DNA of 64,000 bases from contig NZ_CP036426.1 of the NCBI RefSeq assembly GCF_007752535.1, forward strand, positions 3,224,001-3,288,000, read 5' to 3'. Position numbers and translations under genes: made by a program. Of this stretch, positions 26,103 through 35,169 are shown piece after piece. Numbering within the stretch: position 1 is the first letter of the stretch; the number at the start of each line of letters is the position of its first letter. The DNA comes from Tautonia plasticadhaerens (lineage in GTDB: Bacteria > Planctomycetota > Planctomycetia > Isosphaerales > Isosphaeraceae). The notes under the pieces are model-generated. The model saw nothing but the letters and a program-made list of their open reading frames with translations. It had not been told where the DNA came from and did no database searches.

Positions 26103-28066
26103 CGGTCGCCCCCCGGCCCGCGGGGCCGGGCGGTGTCGATCCGGGCGAGGGCGTAGGGGGCCAGCACCAGCGGCAGCGTCCCCCCGCCCGTCTCCACCTC
26201 GTCCCCCCGGCTCGCCCGGAACGCCTCGGGGGACCGCATCGCCTCCTCGGCGTTCGACTCGTCCAGCCGCCGGACCTCGGCCGAGGCCCCGAGGCCGAGC
26301 ACCCGCACGGCCCGGGGCTCGGCGTCGAGGTTGGCCACGAGCACCCGGAGCCGGTCGCCGTCGGCCAGGGCCAGCGCGGCCACGCCCCGATCGCCCCCCG
26401 ACTGGACGGCGAGGCACTCCCCCCCCGCGAACTCCCCGATGTCGGCCAGGACGTGGTACATCGGGAACACCTCGCCCGGCCGGGACGGGAAGCGGTCGGG
26501 CAGGGGGGGGCCGTCCTCCCGCTCCATCACCCCCCGCCAGCCCACCGCCTCGAAGTAGGTCAGCGCCAGGGGGGAGGGGTCATCCCCGCGCCCGGCCAGT
26601 GCCGCGATGCTGCCGAGCGTCCAGGCCGCCCCGAGCAGGGACCGCTGCCTCGGGTCGACCGAGTCGGGCAGGACGCCCGGGGGCTGGTCGGGGGCGACGC
26701 CCCCGGTGGCGTTGGGGTTGAAGCGGGGCCTCAGGGTGATCGGCGAGACGACCGCCGGGGGGGAGCCGGGCAGGGCCCGTGCGCCCCGGACGGTCCACGG
26801 CTGCGCCTCCAGCGTCTCGACCACCGAGGCGTCGTCGGAGGCGTGGACCTGGGGGTTGATCGAGTAGCAGACGAAGTCGACCGGTGGGACGGGCGGGTAC
26901 CCCCGGTTCAGCTCGGCGAAGTAGGCGTCCGACCCCGAGCCGATCGGCACGCCGGGCGTCATTCGTTCGAGGTGCGGCCGGGCCAGGCGGACCCAGCGCT
27001 CGCCGGTCGCCTTCTCCGAGACGTGGAAGACCAGCCATCGGGCGATTCCCGGCCGGGCCGTCGCGACGGCCCGGCCCAGCTCGACCAGCTCGGCCTCGGC
27101 CGCGTCGGAGAGGAACAGGGCGACCTCCAGGGGGACCCCGCCCAGCGCCGTCGCCTGCCCCCAGGTCCTCGCCAGGGTCTCCCCGAGCCCCGGCCGGGAC
27201 GGGTGCAGGTCGACCCTCAGGTGCCCGGGGTTCAGGGCCCGGAGCCGGGCGGCCTCCCGGGGGCTCCACGCCCGGCCCGGGTCGCCGATCCCCAGGCCGA
27301 TGGGCGGCAGGCGTCGGCCGGGCGCCGCGACGACCGACCGCCACGACGGCGGGTCGGCCGGCGGCTCGACCAGGCGGATCGTCGCCGACTGCTCGACCCG
27401 GGTCCCCCGGGCGACCTCGACCGGGAAGGGGAGGTCGAGCGGGGTGCCGTAGGTCTTGAACGAGGCGTCGGTCCAGTTCCGCTGGTCCTCCATCTCGAAC
27501 GCCTCGCCCTCCAGCCGGACCTCGACCCAGACGCCGGTGTCGGCCTCGTGGGCGATGGCCCGGATGTCCCGGAACGGCTGGTGGGGCGCGATCCGCTGGG
27601 GGAACCGGCCGTCGATCACCGCGCCGGCGGTCGTCTCGACCCGGCAGGGCAGGCCGGCGCACCGGACGATCGGGTGGAGCACGCAGAGGCCGATCCGATT
27701 GCGCAGGAAAGTGGAGCGGGCCTCGCCCTCCATCCGGTAGGTGATCGTGCCGTCGGGCCCCCCCCGGATCGATCCCCGCCAGGAGAAGTCGATCGGACCC
27801 TCGCGGTGCTCGGCCAGGAAGGAGACGGCGAACGACCGGCCGTCCGACTCGACCGACCGCCCGGAGATCGAGGCGGGCACCGTCCCCCAGTCTCGGTCCC
27901 GGACCGCGACGTGGAGGCGTCGGATGTACTCGACGCCCCCCAGGCGGATCGACCGCAGGTCGCCCCCGTCCAGCACCGCCGACAGCGGCCCGGCCCGGAG
28001 CCGCTCCCGGTGCGGGGAGGGCGCGGCACCACTCGGGCGGGGCTGATTCACGCGCGATGATGCCAC
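26099..28066 (-). CDS. apnL: D-apionate lactonase candidate, first gene of the operon
   Basis: 655 residues from GTG 28066 (an alternative GTG at 28051 would remove five). No signal peptide. Residues 20-240 form a beta-sandwich-like domain (RAGPLSAVLDGGDLRSIRLG, EYIRRLHVAVRDRDWGTVP, WTDASFKTYGTPLDLPFP). Residues about 280-520 look like a TIM barrel (NPGHLRVDLHPSRPGLGETL, SEKATGERWVRLARPHLERM, VDFVCYSINPQVHASDD, LTYFEAVGWRGVMERED). A C-terminal beta domain (VLVANLDAEPRAVRVLGLG) completes it. This three-part plan and the operon position fit ApnL, which opens apionolactone to apionate. It resembles glycoside-hydrolase barrels and could be mis-called one. Confidence 0.72.
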   Translation of the reverse strand: MASSRVNQPRPSGAAPSPHRERLRAGPLSAVLDGGDLRSIRLGGVEYIRRLHVAVRDRDWGTVPASISGRSVESDGRSFAVSFLAEHREGPIDFSWRGSIRGGPDGTITYRMEGEARSTFLRNRIGLCVLHPIVRCAGLPCRVETTAGAVIDGRFPQRIAPHQPFRDIRAIAHEADTGVWVEVRLEGEAFEMEDQRNWTDASFKTYGTPLDLPFPVEVARGTRVEQSATIRLVEPPADPPSWRSVVAAPGRRLPPIGLGIGDPGRAWSPREAARLRALNPGHLRVDLHPSRPGLGETLARTWGQATALGGVPLEVALFLSDAAEAELVELGRAVATARPGIARWLVFHVSEKATGERWVRLARPHLERMTPGVPIGSGSDAYFAELNRGYPPVPPVDFVCYSINPQVHASDDASVVETLEAQPWTVRGARALPGSPPAVVSPITLRPRFNPNATGGVAPDQPPGVLPDSVDPRQRSLLGAAWTLGSIAALAGRGDDPSPLALTYFEAVGWRGVMEREDGPPLPDRFPSRPGEVFPMYHVLADIGEFAGGECLAVQSGGDRGVAALALADGDRLRVLVANLDAEPRAVRVLGLGASAEVRRLDESNAEEAMRSPEAFRASRGDEVETGGGTLPLVLAPYALARIDTARPRGPGGDR

Positions 28067-28124
28067 GGGACGACCCCGTCGAACGGGACGCGGGGGAGAT
28101 GCGCCGAGGGCTCGGCGGGAGTTC

Positions 28125-28152
28125 AGCTTAGCCCCCCACCCCCGGATTGCAA
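28125..28152 (-). promoter_or_regulatory. candidate sigma-70 promoter for the apiose operon
   Basis: On the minus strand TTGCAA (28152-28147) is separated by 16 bases from TAAGCT (28130-28125), 59 bases upstream of the GTG start at 28066. The elements stand out because the spacer and flanks are otherwise G/C runs. No operator-like palindrome was identified near it, and no regulator gene is adjacent. Confidence 0.45.
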
Positions 28153-28263
28153 GGGGCGTGGCGCCCGGGTCCCGGGGCTCGGCCGCCCCTCCCGGCCGGG
28201 CGAGGGCCTCCCCGGCCCCCCCGGCACGCGTCCCGCCCGGGCATCACTTCCCATCGGACCGAC

Positions 28264-29730
28264 TCAGGGGGCCCGGCCGTCCGGCGATGCCGCGGCCTCG
28301 ATGACCCGCATGGCCTTCCACCGGCCCGAGCGGAACCGGAGGGTGAAGCAGGCGGCCATCGCCAGGATGTAGGCCGTGGCGAAGGCCCAGGCCCACTCGA
28401 TCGCCCCGCCGGAGCGCACCAGCAGGTAGGTCGGCACGACCATGACCGGCCAGGCCAGCAGGAACGTCAGCACCGAGACGAACCGCGTGTCTCCCGCACC
28501 CCGCAGCGCGAACGCGAAGGTCATGTTCGCCCCGTCGGCCACCGAGTAGGCCGCCGCCATCGCCAGCAGCGCCGGCACCAGCTCCGCCACCCCGGCGAAT
28601 CGCCCGGGGTCGTCCCTCCCCTCGAAGACGGAGACCATCACGCCGGGGATCGTCAGGTAGGCGACCGCCACCAGGCTCATGTAGCCGACCACCCACCTCA
28701 GCCCCGTGTAGGCCGACCGCTCGGCCAGATCCGGCCGCTCGCCTCCCAGGCGCTGGCCGACCAGGATCGAGACGGCCTGCACCATGCCCAGCATCGGCAG
28801 GAAGGCCACCATGTTCAGCCGGACGGTCAGGGCCGTCGCCCCGGCCTGGGCCTCCCCCAGGCGTCCCACCAGCTGCACGAAGACGTGGAAGACCAGCACG
28901 TCGGAGAGCACCTGCGAGCCCGCCGGCAGCCCGAATCGGAGCAGCCGGCCGGACAGCTCCCGCTCCGGCCGCCAGCCGGCCAGGGTGCGGAACGCGCGGG
29001 CGTATCGGGGGCGGAGGAACAGGGCCAGGGCGACCAGGGCCGAGACCCACGAGCCGGCCACGGTCGACCAGCCCGCCCCGGCGATCCCCCACTCCGGGAA
29101 GCCGAGCCGACCGCCGATCAGCACCAGGCCCCCGGCGATGTTCACCGCCGTGCCGACGACCTCGATGCCCAGGACCGTCCAGGTCTGCCCCCTCCCCGAG
29201 AAGAACCCGTTGATGGCGGACATCACCAGCATCGGCAGCGCGGCGAAGCTCAGGCAGCGCAGGTAGGTGACCTCCAACGCCTGCAACGCCGGCGTGTGCC
29301 CGCCCCAGGCGATCAGCCCGGGGGCCGCCGGCACCATCAGCAGGAACAGCAACCCGGCGACGACGGCGAAGTGGATCCCCTGCCAGACGGCCGGCCCGAC
29401 CCGGTGCGGCCTCCCCGCCCCGGTGTACTGCGCCACGAACGTGGCGACGTATCCGGCGGTGGCCTGCAGCAGGCCGAAGGGGAGCCAGAACCACATCATG
29501 GCCGGGAAGGAGGCGGCCATCTCCAGCGGGTCGTGGCGGGCGAGCAGCAGGGTGTCGGCGAAGACCTGGGCGGTCATGAAGCTCTGGCTGACCACCAGCG
29601 GCAACGCCAGCGAGAGCAGCTCCCGGCTCCCCCCCGGCCGGGACCTCCCGGCCGGTGCCTCCCCGGGGCCCTCCCCCGGGGCCGGACGGGACTCGCCGAC
29701 ACTCGCATCCATGATCGCGTCACGACTCAT
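28264..29730 (-). CDS. MATE-family multidrug/toxin efflux transporter
   Basis: 488 residues with about twelve membrane spans in two homologous halves. Typical MATE segments are visible: LALPLVVSQSFMTAQVFADT, WLPFGLLQATAGYVATFVAQ, YLRCLSFAALPMLVMSAING, and in the second half GLPAGSQVLSDVLVFHVFVQ and FLPMLGMVQAVSILVGQRLG. A hydrophilic N-terminal tail of about 50 residues precedes the first span. A longer frame exists, but ATG 29730 has GAGGGGA just upstream and gives a conventional start. It follows no obvious operon; the apiose operon begins 198 bases downstream with its own promoter candidate. The substrate is unknown. Confidence 0.88.
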   Translation of the reverse strand: MSRDAIMDASVGESRPAPGEGPGEAPAGRSRPGGSRELLSLALPLVVSQSFMTAQVFADTLLLARHDPLEMAASFPAMMWFWLPFGLLQATAGYVATFVAQYTGAGRPHRVGPAVWQGIHFAVVAGLLFLLMVPAAPGLIAWGGHTPALQALEVTYLRCLSFAALPMLVMSAINGFFSGRGQTWTVLGIEVVGTAVNIAGGLVLIGGRLGFPEWGIAGAGWSTVAGSWVSALVALALFLRPRYARAFRTLAGWRPERELSGRLLRFGLPAGSQVLSDVLVFHVFVQLVGRLGEAQAGATALTVRLNMVAFLPMLGMVQAVSILVGQRLGGERPDLAERSAYTGLRWVVGYMSLVAVAYLTIPGVMVSVFEGRDDPGRFAGVAELVPALLAMAAAYSVADGANMTFAFALRGAGDTRFVSVLTFLLAWPVMVVPTYLLVRSGGAIEWAWAFATAYILAMAACFTLRFRSGRWKAMRVIEAAASPDGRAP

Positions 29731-30085
29731 CGCCTGTCCCCTCGGCGGGATCCGGAGGGCCGCCCGGCCCGGCCTACCCGAGCGGAGGCGATTCCCGCCC
29801 GGGAGGTTCGGGCCCGCCCCACGATTCCGGCCGGGAGGGCCGCGGCACGGCCTCGACGGGGGCCCGGGGATCGGGGTCGCCGCCGGCCCTCGCCCGCGCA
29901 TCCGGCGCATCCTCCAGGACCGCGCCCGGGGTGGGGTCGGGCCCGGGTCGTCCGGCCCGGGGCGCGGTTAGACTTCGGCCGTCGGGCCGCGCCGGCGGTC
30001 CCCGGTCTCGGGATCCGACGGGGCCGAGCCCGACGACCGGCGACCCGGAGGTCTCCGCACTCGAATGCCGTTAGGGAGTCTCGCC
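29731..30085. other. divergent intergenic region
   Basis: 355 GC-rich bases between the MATE gene (minus) and the secreted-protein gene (plus). Promoters for both must lie here, but no clear -35/-10 pair was found; TTAGACT near 29967 is the only A/T-rich hexamer. GGGAG at 30074-30078 serves the plus-strand gene. No RNA gene or repeat seen. Confidence 0.35.
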
Positions 30086-30805
30086 ATGGTTTCGACGACC
30101 GATCTCGCACGGACGATGCGACGGGCCGCCCGACCCTTGCTCGCGCTGTCCCTCGCCCTGGCCGCCTCGTCGGCCGAGGCCGGCGACTTCCTGAAGAAGC
30201 ACCACACGCTGAAGTACGAGCTGGTCCAGGGCTACATCCTAAACCAGGGCGCGGCGCCGGCCCAGCCGACCTTCGTCCCCGTCTCCTGCCCGGTCCCAGT
30301 CGGGGCGGGATGGGGCCACGCGGCGGGGTGCTCCTGCCGACCCACCTCCAGCCCCCAGGACGGGGGCTCGATCTTCGGCAGCCCGCCGATGCCCTCGAAG
30401 CAGGTGGCCGCCACGCCGGCCCCGCTGTTCTCCACCCTGGCCTCCCAGCCGCTGCCCCAGCCCGTCATCGGGGTGGTGTCCCAGCCCGTCCAGGTGCAGG
30501 CCCCGGTGATGCAGGTCGCGCCGGTCCAGATGGTCCAGGTTTCCCAGGCGCCGGTCCGGCAGGTGCAACTGGCCCAGGTGCCGGTGCAGCAGGTCCAGCT
30601 CGCGCAATCCCCCGTCCAGCAGGTCCAGCTCGTCTCGGCGCCGCTCATCCAGGCGGCCACGACCGTCGCCTCGATGCCGGTGCAGATGCAGGCGGCGGCC
30701 GTCCCGGTCGCGGCCCAGGCCCTCACGTCCGTCCAGCTGCTGGTGCCGAAGCAGAAGCACTGCCTGCTCGGGCTCGGCTATTGCTTCTTCGGCCACTGCC
30801 ACTGA
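30086..30805 (+). CDS. secreted Gln/Val-rich repeat protein, function unknown
   Basis: 239 residues from ATG 30086, chosen because GGGAG lies eight bases upstream. A Sec signal peptide (RAARPLLALSLALAASSAEA) is followed by a short basic/aromatic segment GDFLKKHHTLKYELVQGY, then a Pro/Ser region with three cysteines, then about 110 residues of irregular repeats of the form PVQQVQLAQ / APVRQVQLAQ / APVMQVAPVQ. The C-terminus is cysteine/histidine rich (KHCLLGLGYCFFGHCH). The next plus-strand gene has a related start after its signal peptide (GDWFHQHFFKSHH), so the two are probably paralogues. Possibly an envelope or surface protein; no known domain. Confidence 0.65.
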   Translation: MVSTTDLARTMRRAARPLLALSLALAASSAEAGDFLKKHHTLKYELVQGYILNQGAAPAQPTFVPVSCPVPVGAGWGHAAGCSCRPTSSPQDGGSIFGSPPMPSKQVAATPAPLFSTLASQPLPQPVIGVVSQPVQVQAPVMQVAPVQMVQVSQAPVRQVQLAQVPVQQVQLAQSPVQQVQLVSAPLIQAATTVASMPVQMQAAAVPVAAQALTSVQLLVPKQKHCLLGLGYCFFGHCH

Positions 30806-30910
30806 CCGTCCATCCCTCCGCCCGACGACGAAGCGAGGCATGACGGGCCCCGGCTTCCCGCGGACCGGTCGGTTCCTCCGACCCGCCCAGTCCCGAGCCA
30901 TGAGCCGACG

Positions 30911-30939
30911 CTGGAAGTCGGAGACAGACCTGGTATACT
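30911..30939 (+). promoter_or_regulatory. candidate promoter with extended -10
   Basis: TGGTATACT gives an extended -10 (TG-n-TATACT, hexamer 30934-30939). A poor -35 match, CTGGAA, sits 17 bases upstream (30911-30916). It lies about 100 bases before the start at 31043, leaving a moderately long leader. Confidence 0.45.
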
Positions 30940-31042
30940 ATCGCCAAATGCCCCTGTTTCCACGATCATCACAGTTTCCCAGGATGACCCGGTGACGGAG
31001 CAGCCCCTCGGACTCGCCTCAATTTCCCGGAGGATGATGCTC

Positions 31043-32047
<1,005 letters not shown>

Positions 32048-32067
32048 GCCTGGGGCCTAGATGACCG

Positions 32068-32102
32068 GACGAGGGGAGAGGGCCGGGCCCCCTCCCCTCG
32101 TC
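32068..32102 (+). terminator. hairpin terminator after the poly-Gly protein gene
   Basis: GACGAGGGGAG pairs perfectly with CTCCCCTCGTC (11 bp), extended by an inner GGGC/GCCC stem after a mismatch. It lies 20 bases after the stop at 32047. CGCTTTGG follows, a weak T-stretch. It also sits downstream of the convergent minus-strand gene ending at 32134, so it may serve both. Confidence 0.6.
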
Positions 32103-32133
32103 GCTTTGGCATCCCGGGGGCTGAACATGCTCA

Positions 32134-32622
32134 TCACCGTCGCCTCAGCGTGAGCTCGATGAATTGCCGGCCGGGGGGGCCGTCCTGCAGCGTGTCGTAC
32201 TGGCGGAAGGTGAGGACGACCTCCTCGGGGTCGTCGAGCCGGACCGGGATGATCTGGACCTGATCGACCCGGCCGAGCACGCCTCCAGGGCGGGGGTTGT
32301 ACCGCTCCTGCTCCTCCGGGGTCATCTTGCGGACGTCGAAGGAGAAGCGCGGGGGGGTCGAGTCGTCGAAGAAGCGGCCGAGCTTGGTGACCCCCTCGGA
32401 CCGGGACGCGACGAGGTCCCAGCGATAGGTCGTGGGCTGGACGGGCAGCATGATCTCGATCCGCTCCCCCGCCCGCCAGTCCAGGCGCTCGACGACCTCC
32501 TCCCGGAAGGCCCAGAGCCTCCCCTCGTCGTCGACCTGCGCCCCGGCCGTCGCCCCCAGGGCCAACACGATCGCGGGGACGACGACGGCGATCGCCCCGC
32601 TGCTAGGGATATGACGCGCCAT
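32134..32622 (-). CDS. secreted chagasin-like (I42) cysteine-protease inhibitor candidate
   Basis: 162 residues from ATG 32622 (CGGAG upstream; an earlier ATG at 32670 has no site). A signal peptide (SSGAIAVVVPAIVLALGATA, cleaved near GAQ) is followed by a compact domain. AGERIEIMLPVQPTTYRWDL closely resembles the opening of chagasin/I42 inhibitors, whose loop NPTTGY enters the protease active site; here it reads QPTT-YRW, with the glycine missing. RPGGVLG and VVLTFRQYD may correspond to the second and third inhibitory loops. The adjacent upstream gene on the same strand encodes a papain-like protease, the target class of I42 inhibitors. The family call is by motif and context, not a computed match. 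Confidence 0.55.
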   Translation of the reverse strand: MARHIPSSGAIAVVVPAIVLALGATAGAQVDDEGRLWAFREEVVERLDWRAGERIEIMLPVQPTTYRWDLVASRSEGVTKLGRFFDDSTPPRFSFDVRKMTPEEQERYNPRPGGVLGRVDQVQIIPVRLDDPEEVVLTFRQYDTLQDGPPGRQFIELTLRRR

Positions 32623-32716
32623 GGCCTGACTCCGCTTTCCGGGGACGCCGAACGATCCGCGACCACTCATCGTCCATTGTCGGGCCGAGCTGCGCCCCGA
32701 TCAAGTTGCGCACGAG

Positions 32717-32762
32717 GACGCCCCTCTTGGCCCGCGAGCGCTCGCGGGCCAAGAGGGGCGTC
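32717..32762. terminator. 46-bp perfect palindrome downstream of the protease gene
   Basis: Two 23-base arms (32717-32739 and 32740-32762) are exact reverse complements with no spacer. The left arm begins GACGCCCCTCTTGG and ends CGCGAGC. The palindrome lies 47 bases after the stop of the minus-strand protease gene and 95 bases before the start of the inhibitor gene. As RNA it would fold into a stem of about 21 bp with a tight loop, so it is a strong transcription-end or mRNA-processing structure between the two genes. No T-run follows on the minus strand. Confidence 0.6.
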
Positions 32763-32809
32763 AAGCCGGCCTGGGCTCCGAAGGCCGGTGGGAGGCGGGG
32801 GCCGTTCGA

Positions 32810-34804
32810 TCAGGGCGATGGCGTCTCGGGGGACCTGGCCCCGGCCTTCGGGTCCGCCTGACCCTGGTCCTCCCGAGGCTGGGCCGACGGCTGCTTCGGG
32901 TCGCCGAGGGGAGGAACGCCCTCCGGCACCCCCGGGGGGCGAACACCGCGTTCCATCGTGTTCGGGTCGTAGGTCTCCCCGGACCGATGGGAATCCCCGG
33001 GGGCTCCCCCGGGCTCGATCGCCTCGCGGTCCATGCTGCCCGGGTCGATGCTCCGGGACGGGATGGCGTCCGGCTCGTCGGGATAGGGGGAGACCGGCCC
33101 CCGGGCACCGTCCCGAGGGGCGACCGGCACCGGGTCCTCGTCGCCCGCGGAGGCCGGGGGCGCCGAAATCATCCGGTCCGGGCGTCCCAGGAGCATCGAC
33201 CCCCGGTTCAGGTTCCCTTCCTTCAGGAGATTCTGCAGGGCTTCGAGCCGGCGCGTGGCCAGCTCGGAGGCCTGCCTGGCGTACTCCAGCTCGGCCTGAG
33301 CGGCGCTCTGGCCCGTCTGCTTGTACCGATCGAGCTGGTCCACGTTCTCGTCGCGGAGGTCGATGAGCGAGTCGTTCAGCAGCGTCCGGGCCCACTCGTG
33401 CGAGTCCAGGGCAATCCGGGCGGCGATCGCCGCGCGGCGGGCGGACCGGGCGGCCTCCCACTCGGCGTCGATGGCCCGCCGGCGCTCCTGCTCGGCCTCC
33501 CCGGCCAGCCGGTCAGCCTCGAACCGATCGTCCTGGGCCCTCCGGAAGGTGGCATAGGCGTCGTCGTCGTAGTACGCCTCGGACGAGCCGGCCATCGTCC
33601 CCACCCCGGTCTGGGTGTTGGTAGCAGTGGACGCGAGGGAGGTGGAGGCCCGGCTGCCCCGCACCCGGGGGGTGCTCACCCAGGCCGCGCCGAAGCCGAT
33701 GTTGTTCTGCTCGTAGGCGACCCGGGCAAAGCCGTCCTCCCCCCAGTTCGGGCCCCACGAGTTCTTGATGATCCAAGCGCCGCCGTTGTTGTCGTCCCAG
33801 CCGACCAGCAGGACGGCGTGGTTCACGTCGGCCAGGGCGCCGGCCTGCGGGGCCCTCGACGGTAGTTCCCGGTACACGCCCCCCCGGTACTGGAGGAACG
33901 TCGGCGTGGCGTTGATGGCGATGGCCAGGGGGCCGTAGCGCACCAGCGCCGCCTTCAGCCGGTCCCGCTGGGCCGAGGTGGTCGGAACCTCGTTCCGGCC
34001 AAGGACGTAGCCCCAGTCGATCGCCGTGAACACGCCCCGAAGGCTCCGGACTCGGGTCCGGTCCTGCCGATCGACCTCGTAGGGCTCGGCGCGCTCGCCG
34101 ACCGTGCCGTAGCTGCTGCCCGTGTCCGACTTCGGGACCAGGAAGTCGAACGCCCACCAGCCGCCCTGGCAGGTGCCGGCGCCGCTGGCGTCGAGGATCC
34201 GCTTCTCGGAGACGTTGTACAGGAAGTCCCCGCCCGAGCCGGTGCCGGCACTGGCCAGGGCCAGGGCCGACTCGTACGCCCCCGCCGTGCCGAACGCCCA
34301 GCACGAGCCACAGTTGAGCTGGTTGCGGGGGGGGGTCACCATCTCCCGATCACGCCAGTCAAACCGCCGATCCGTCTCGGAGCCGACCGTCCCGGGGCTG
34401 CTGAGCGTCTGCGCCTGCTCATCCGGGACGATGCCCTGGGCGATCTGCTGCTGCAGGACGTTAACGTCCAGCCCAGTCACCCGCAGCAGGCCCCGCTGGG
34501 CCGCAGCGTTGGCGTCCTCGTTCCCCAAGATCCCCCGGGCTGCCGCAACCCCCGGATCCCTCCCCTGGAGCTTCAGCCCCTCGGTGACGGCCAGTGCGAA
34601 GACGTCCGTCGGCCCCAGAGTCGCCCCCCGCACCTCCCTGACGCGGACGACCTGCCCCAACTGCTGCTGGACCGGAGCGATCTCCCGCTGGACTTCCGCA
34701 CTCAGCTCCTGCCTCGCCCCGGCCACCCCCGGTGTTAGGGCGATCGCCGCCGCAATTCCGAGCCATCCACAAACCGTCCGCCAGTCCCGGTCGACACGGA
34801 TCAT
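32810..34804 (-). CDS. secreted papain-like (C1 family) cysteine protease
   Basis: 664 residues. The signal peptide (VCGWLGIAAAIALTPGVAGA) is followed by a propeptide-like region of about 110 residues. The C1 catalytic domain (about 145-380) has NQLNCGSCWAFG with nucleophile Cys about 168, VNHAVLLVGWDDN with His about 329, and AWIIKNSWGPNWGEDGF with Asn about 348; the oxyanion Gln is in PPRNQLNCGS. After it come a predicted coiled coil of about 150 residues (AGEAEQERRRAIDAEWEAAR, ARQASELATRRLEALQNLLK) and a Pro/Gly-rich, probably disordered tail. All catalytic residues are intact. GGGGAGGG precedes ATG 34804. Exported to periplasm or surface; likely regulated by the inhibitor candidate downstream. 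Confidence 0.9.
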   Translation of the reverse strand: MIRVDRDWRTVCGWLGIAAAIALTPGVAGARQELSAEVQREIAPVQQQLGQVVRVREVRGATLGPTDVFALAVTEGLKLQGRDPGVAAARGILGNEDANAAAQRGLLRVTGLDVNVLQQQIAQGIVPDEQAQTLSSPGTVGSETDRRFDWRDREMVTPPRNQLNCGSCWAFGTAGAYESALALASAGTGSGGDFLYNVSEKRILDASGAGTCQGGWWAFDFLVPKSDTGSSYGTVGERAEPYEVDRQDRTRVRSLRGVFTAIDWGYVLGRNEVPTTSAQRDRLKAALVRYGPLAIAINATPTFLQYRGGVYRELPSRAPQAGALADVNHAVLLVGWDDNNGGAWIIKNSWGPNWGEDGFARVAYEQNNIGFGAAWVSTPRVRGSRASTSLASTATNTQTGVGTMAGSSEAYYDDDAYATFRRAQDDRFEADRLAGEAEQERRRAIDAEWEAARSARRAAIAARIALDSHEWARTLLNDSLIDLRDENVDQLDRYKQTGQSAAQAELEYARQASELATRRLEALQNLLKEGNLNRGSMLLGRPDRMISAPPASAGDEDPVPVAPRDGARGPVSPYPDEPDAIPSRSIDPGSMDREAIEPGGAPGDSHRSGETYDPNTMERGVRPPGVPEGVPPLGDPKQPSAQPREDQGQADPKAGARSPETPSP

Positions 34805-35169
34805 CGTTGCCCTCCCCTTGCGATCGGGCGGTGCTCAACGCACCTCGACGCGGCCACGATACCCTCGCAGTCCCGCGTACCTTCATTAAAATGCCGAGCC
34901 TGGGGAAACACTACAACGAAATTGCGCAAATTGCCAAATCCTTCGCAATCGACCGACTCTTTCGAACACAACCAAACACTCCAAGTCATCATCCTCGGGA
35001 AGATGGGCCATCCTGCCGGACACTCCAGTGCCGCCGACTATCCCCGGACCGGACCCGGAAACGGCGGACTGCCGCCGGCCGAGGGGAAGGTAGAGTCCTC
35101 CTCGGCCAGCGTCCCTGCCCAGGTATCGCCCGACGTGGTTCGGCACCCCCCCCGGACGCGAGCACTGGA
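34805..35169. other. A/T-richer intergenic region upstream of the protease
   Basis: 365 bases, clearly less GC-rich than the surroundings between 34885 and 35000, as expected of a promoter region. On the minus strand TTGGCA followed 18 bases later by TAGTGT (around 34907-34937) is a weak promoter candidate for the protease. TTGCGCAA within it is a short palindrome. Nothing else recognised. Confidence 0.4.
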
